A DNA stretch of 6,474 nt from CAYPTI01 sp964413525 [NCBI: uncultured bacterium]. Its GTDB lineage: Bacteria; T1Sed10-126. A program made the position numbers and the translations under genes. Positions 5,540 to 6,474 of the stretch are shown here, piece after piece. The notes under the pieces were generated by a model, which ran no database searches, was not told the DNA's origin, and worked only from the letters and a program-made list of their open reading frames with translations. Every line of letters starts with the position of its first letter. The stretch's first letter is position 1. The DNA lies in the NCBI GenBank assembly GCA_964413525.1, contig CAYPTI010000024.1, positions 6,412-12,885 of the forward strand. Reading direction: 5' to 3'.

Positions 5540-6316
5540 ATGGCGGCTCCGTTGGACCGCACTTCCCTTGCGAACCCGCCGGGCATGCTCCCTGACGACC
5601 ATCCCTTCCGCCGGGTGAACGCCGTCCTTCAAATGTTACACGACCGCATCGAGTCCATGTTGACTCCCGGGGTTCCCGCCTCCCGGGTGGACGACGTTTC
5701 GGATGAATTTTTACGTGACCAGGGGGTGGAAGCGGCGTTCCCGGGATACAACGGGTACCGTCACACCATCAGCCTCTGCCGGAACGAGGAAGTCGTCCAC
5801 TCCCCGCCCGCTGAAAACAAAGTCCTCCGGGACGGGGACCTCGTGACCGTCGATTGCGCCGCCAGGCTTGAGGGCTGGTTCGGCGATCTGGCCCGGTCGA
5901 CCGTGGTTGGGGAGGGTCGACCGGGCCTGCGAGCCCTGGCTCGGGCTCCGGGGGACGCGGTTCGGGAAGGACTGGACCGGCTCCGCCCGGGGACACCCGT
6001 GGCTGAATTTAGCCGCCACGTTCAGCAGTTCGGCCGTTCCCGGGGATTCGGGATTGTGACCGAATTCGGCGGCCACGGGATCGGACGATCGCTTCACCAG
6101 CCCCCGACCGTTCCGAACGCTCCGGTCGATTCGGACGATGCCGTGTTCCGCGAGGGCATGGCGGTGGCCGTGGAACCCATCTACACGCTCGGGGGCGGGG
6201 CGGTCCGAATTGAACCGGACGGCTGGACTGCACGGACAAAAGACGGTAGTCTCTGTGCTCATTCCGAGACTGTCGTCCACCTGACGGAGGACGGCCCCGA
6301 AATCCTGGCCAATTGA
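5540..6316 (+). CDS. map: Methionine aminopeptidase, type I
   Basis: This enzyme removes the initiator methionine from new proteins near the ribosome exit. The 258 residues fit a type I enzyme with a slightly extended N-terminus. Aligned from memory with the E. coli enzyme, all five metal ligands are present: D105, D116 (in WFGDLARS), H179 (FGGHGIG), E212 (AVEPIY) and E243 (HSETVV). The catalytic histidines are also present: H87 and H186 (GRSLHQPP). The usual motif HGIP around H87 is HSPP here, a change in the substrate pocket loop. I chose ATG at 5540, with AGGGA at 5525-5529; an internal ATG at 5585 would cut 15 residues that look dispensable. Only two lysines occur (K94, K234), against 24 arginines and 37 acidic residues. 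It lies between adk and infA, as in many bacteria. Confidence 0.95.
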   Translation: MAAPLDRTSLANPPGMLPDDHPFRRVNAVLQMLHDRIESMLTPGVPASRVDDVSDEFLRDQGVEAAFPGYNGYRHTISLCRNEEVVHSPPAENKVLRDGDLVTVDCAARLEGWFGDLARSTVVGEGRPGLRALARAPGDAVREGLDRLRPGTPVAEFSRHVQQFGRSRGFGIVTEFGGHGIGRSLHQPPTVPNAPVDSDDAVFREGMAVAVEPIYTLGGGAVRIEPDGWTARTKDGSLCAHSETVVHLTEDGPEILAN

Positions 6317-6337
6317 CGCTGGAGTGGATGAGATACG

Positions 6338-6474
6338 ATGGCAGATGATGATCCGATTGAGGTTGAAGGCGAGGTCATTGAGACCCTGCCCAACGCCAAA
6401 TTTACCGTGAAGCTGGAAAACGACCATGAAGTGCTCGCGCATGTATCGGGGAAAATGCGCATGTGCTACATCGA
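6338..6474 (+). CDS. infA: Translation initiation factor IF-1, N-terminal part (cut by window end)
   Basis: IF-1 is a small OB-fold protein that binds the 30S A site and works with IF-2 and IF-3 in initiation. The visible 45 codons read [20 protein letters not shown], then [25 protein letters not shown]. This matches the family pattern of E-x-x-G-x-V-x-E-x-L-P-N-A-x-F-x-V-x-L-E-N, ending with A-H-x-S-G-K-M-R. IF-1 usually has about 72 residues, so roughly 27 are missing beyond the window. The ATG at 6338 gives the normal start; the ribosome-binding site is weak (GGAG at 6321-6324 or GGATGAG at 6326-6332). The N-terminus has three Asp in a row where relatives have Lys/Glu, and the visible part has about ten acidic to four basic residues. 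A Cys stands before YI where His, Asn or Phe-type residues are usual. Confidence 0.94.
   Translation, partial: MADDDPIEVEGEVIETLPNAKFTVKLENDHEVLAHVSGKMRMCYI

Noticed and set aside
4822-5586. A 254-codon open frame on the - strand over adk
   Set aside because: It mirrors the GC-rich adk codons, shows no family motif, and adk on the + strand has all its active-site motifs.
5711-6442. A 243-codon open frame on the - strand over map and the start of infA
   Set aside because: It runs across two real genes, lacks recognisable motifs and looks like a composition shadow.
1-6474. Mobile element, CRISPR array, toxin-antitoxin or other accessory system
   Set aside because: Every long stretch is filled by conserved housekeeping genes in a standard order, with no repeats, integrase or foreign-looking segment.

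Overview
This window is an almost unbroken stretch of a bacterial ribosomal-protein (spc-type) operon, followed by adk, map and the start of infA. All genes lie on the + strand. In order they are: the 3' end of rplX (L24), rplE (L5), a short zinc-type rpsN (S14), rpsH (S8), rplF (L6), rplR (L18), rpsE (S5), rplO (L15), secY, then a 172-base gap, adk, map, and infA cut by the window end. No mobile element, CRISPR array, tRNA or rRNA is visible, and the antisense reading frames look like shadows of the coding strand.

The protein families and gene order are bacterial. The 61-residue four-cysteine S14, the lack of rpmD (L30) between rpsE and rplO, and adk and map inside the cluster argue against a typical proteobacterium. 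I cannot name the phylum. DNA is GC-rich (about 60% by eye), with frequent CGG (Arg) and GGG (Gly) codons.

The most distinctive property is charge. Several proteins that normally carry strong positive charge to bind rRNA are acidic here. My hand counts of D+E versus K+R are L5 31/18, L6 34/24, L15 24/19 and S5 48/22; visible IF-1 has 10/4. S5 also carries a C-terminal tail of about 65 residues that is mostly Glu, Asp, Ser and Ala. Map has only two lysines. This pattern resembles the acidic proteomes of salt-in extreme halophiles, so a halophilic or brine-dwelling bacterium is a reasonable inference, but not proved by one operon.

Layout: bases 1-3375 encode ribosomal proteins with short gaps or overlaps (L6/L18 overlap by 4 bases, S5/L15 by 14), consistent with one transcript and translational coupling. 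secY (3384-4688) encodes the membrane channel co-expressed with ribosome parts. A 9-bp hairpin holding the secY stop codon in its loop, a second hairpin and a short T run suggest a terminator or attenuator. The AT-richer gap 4724-4860 may carry a promoter for adk-map-infA, which supply nucleotide balance, N-terminal methionine removal and translation initiation. The window looks like a conserved housekeeping locus with unusual protein chemistry, not a new accessory system.
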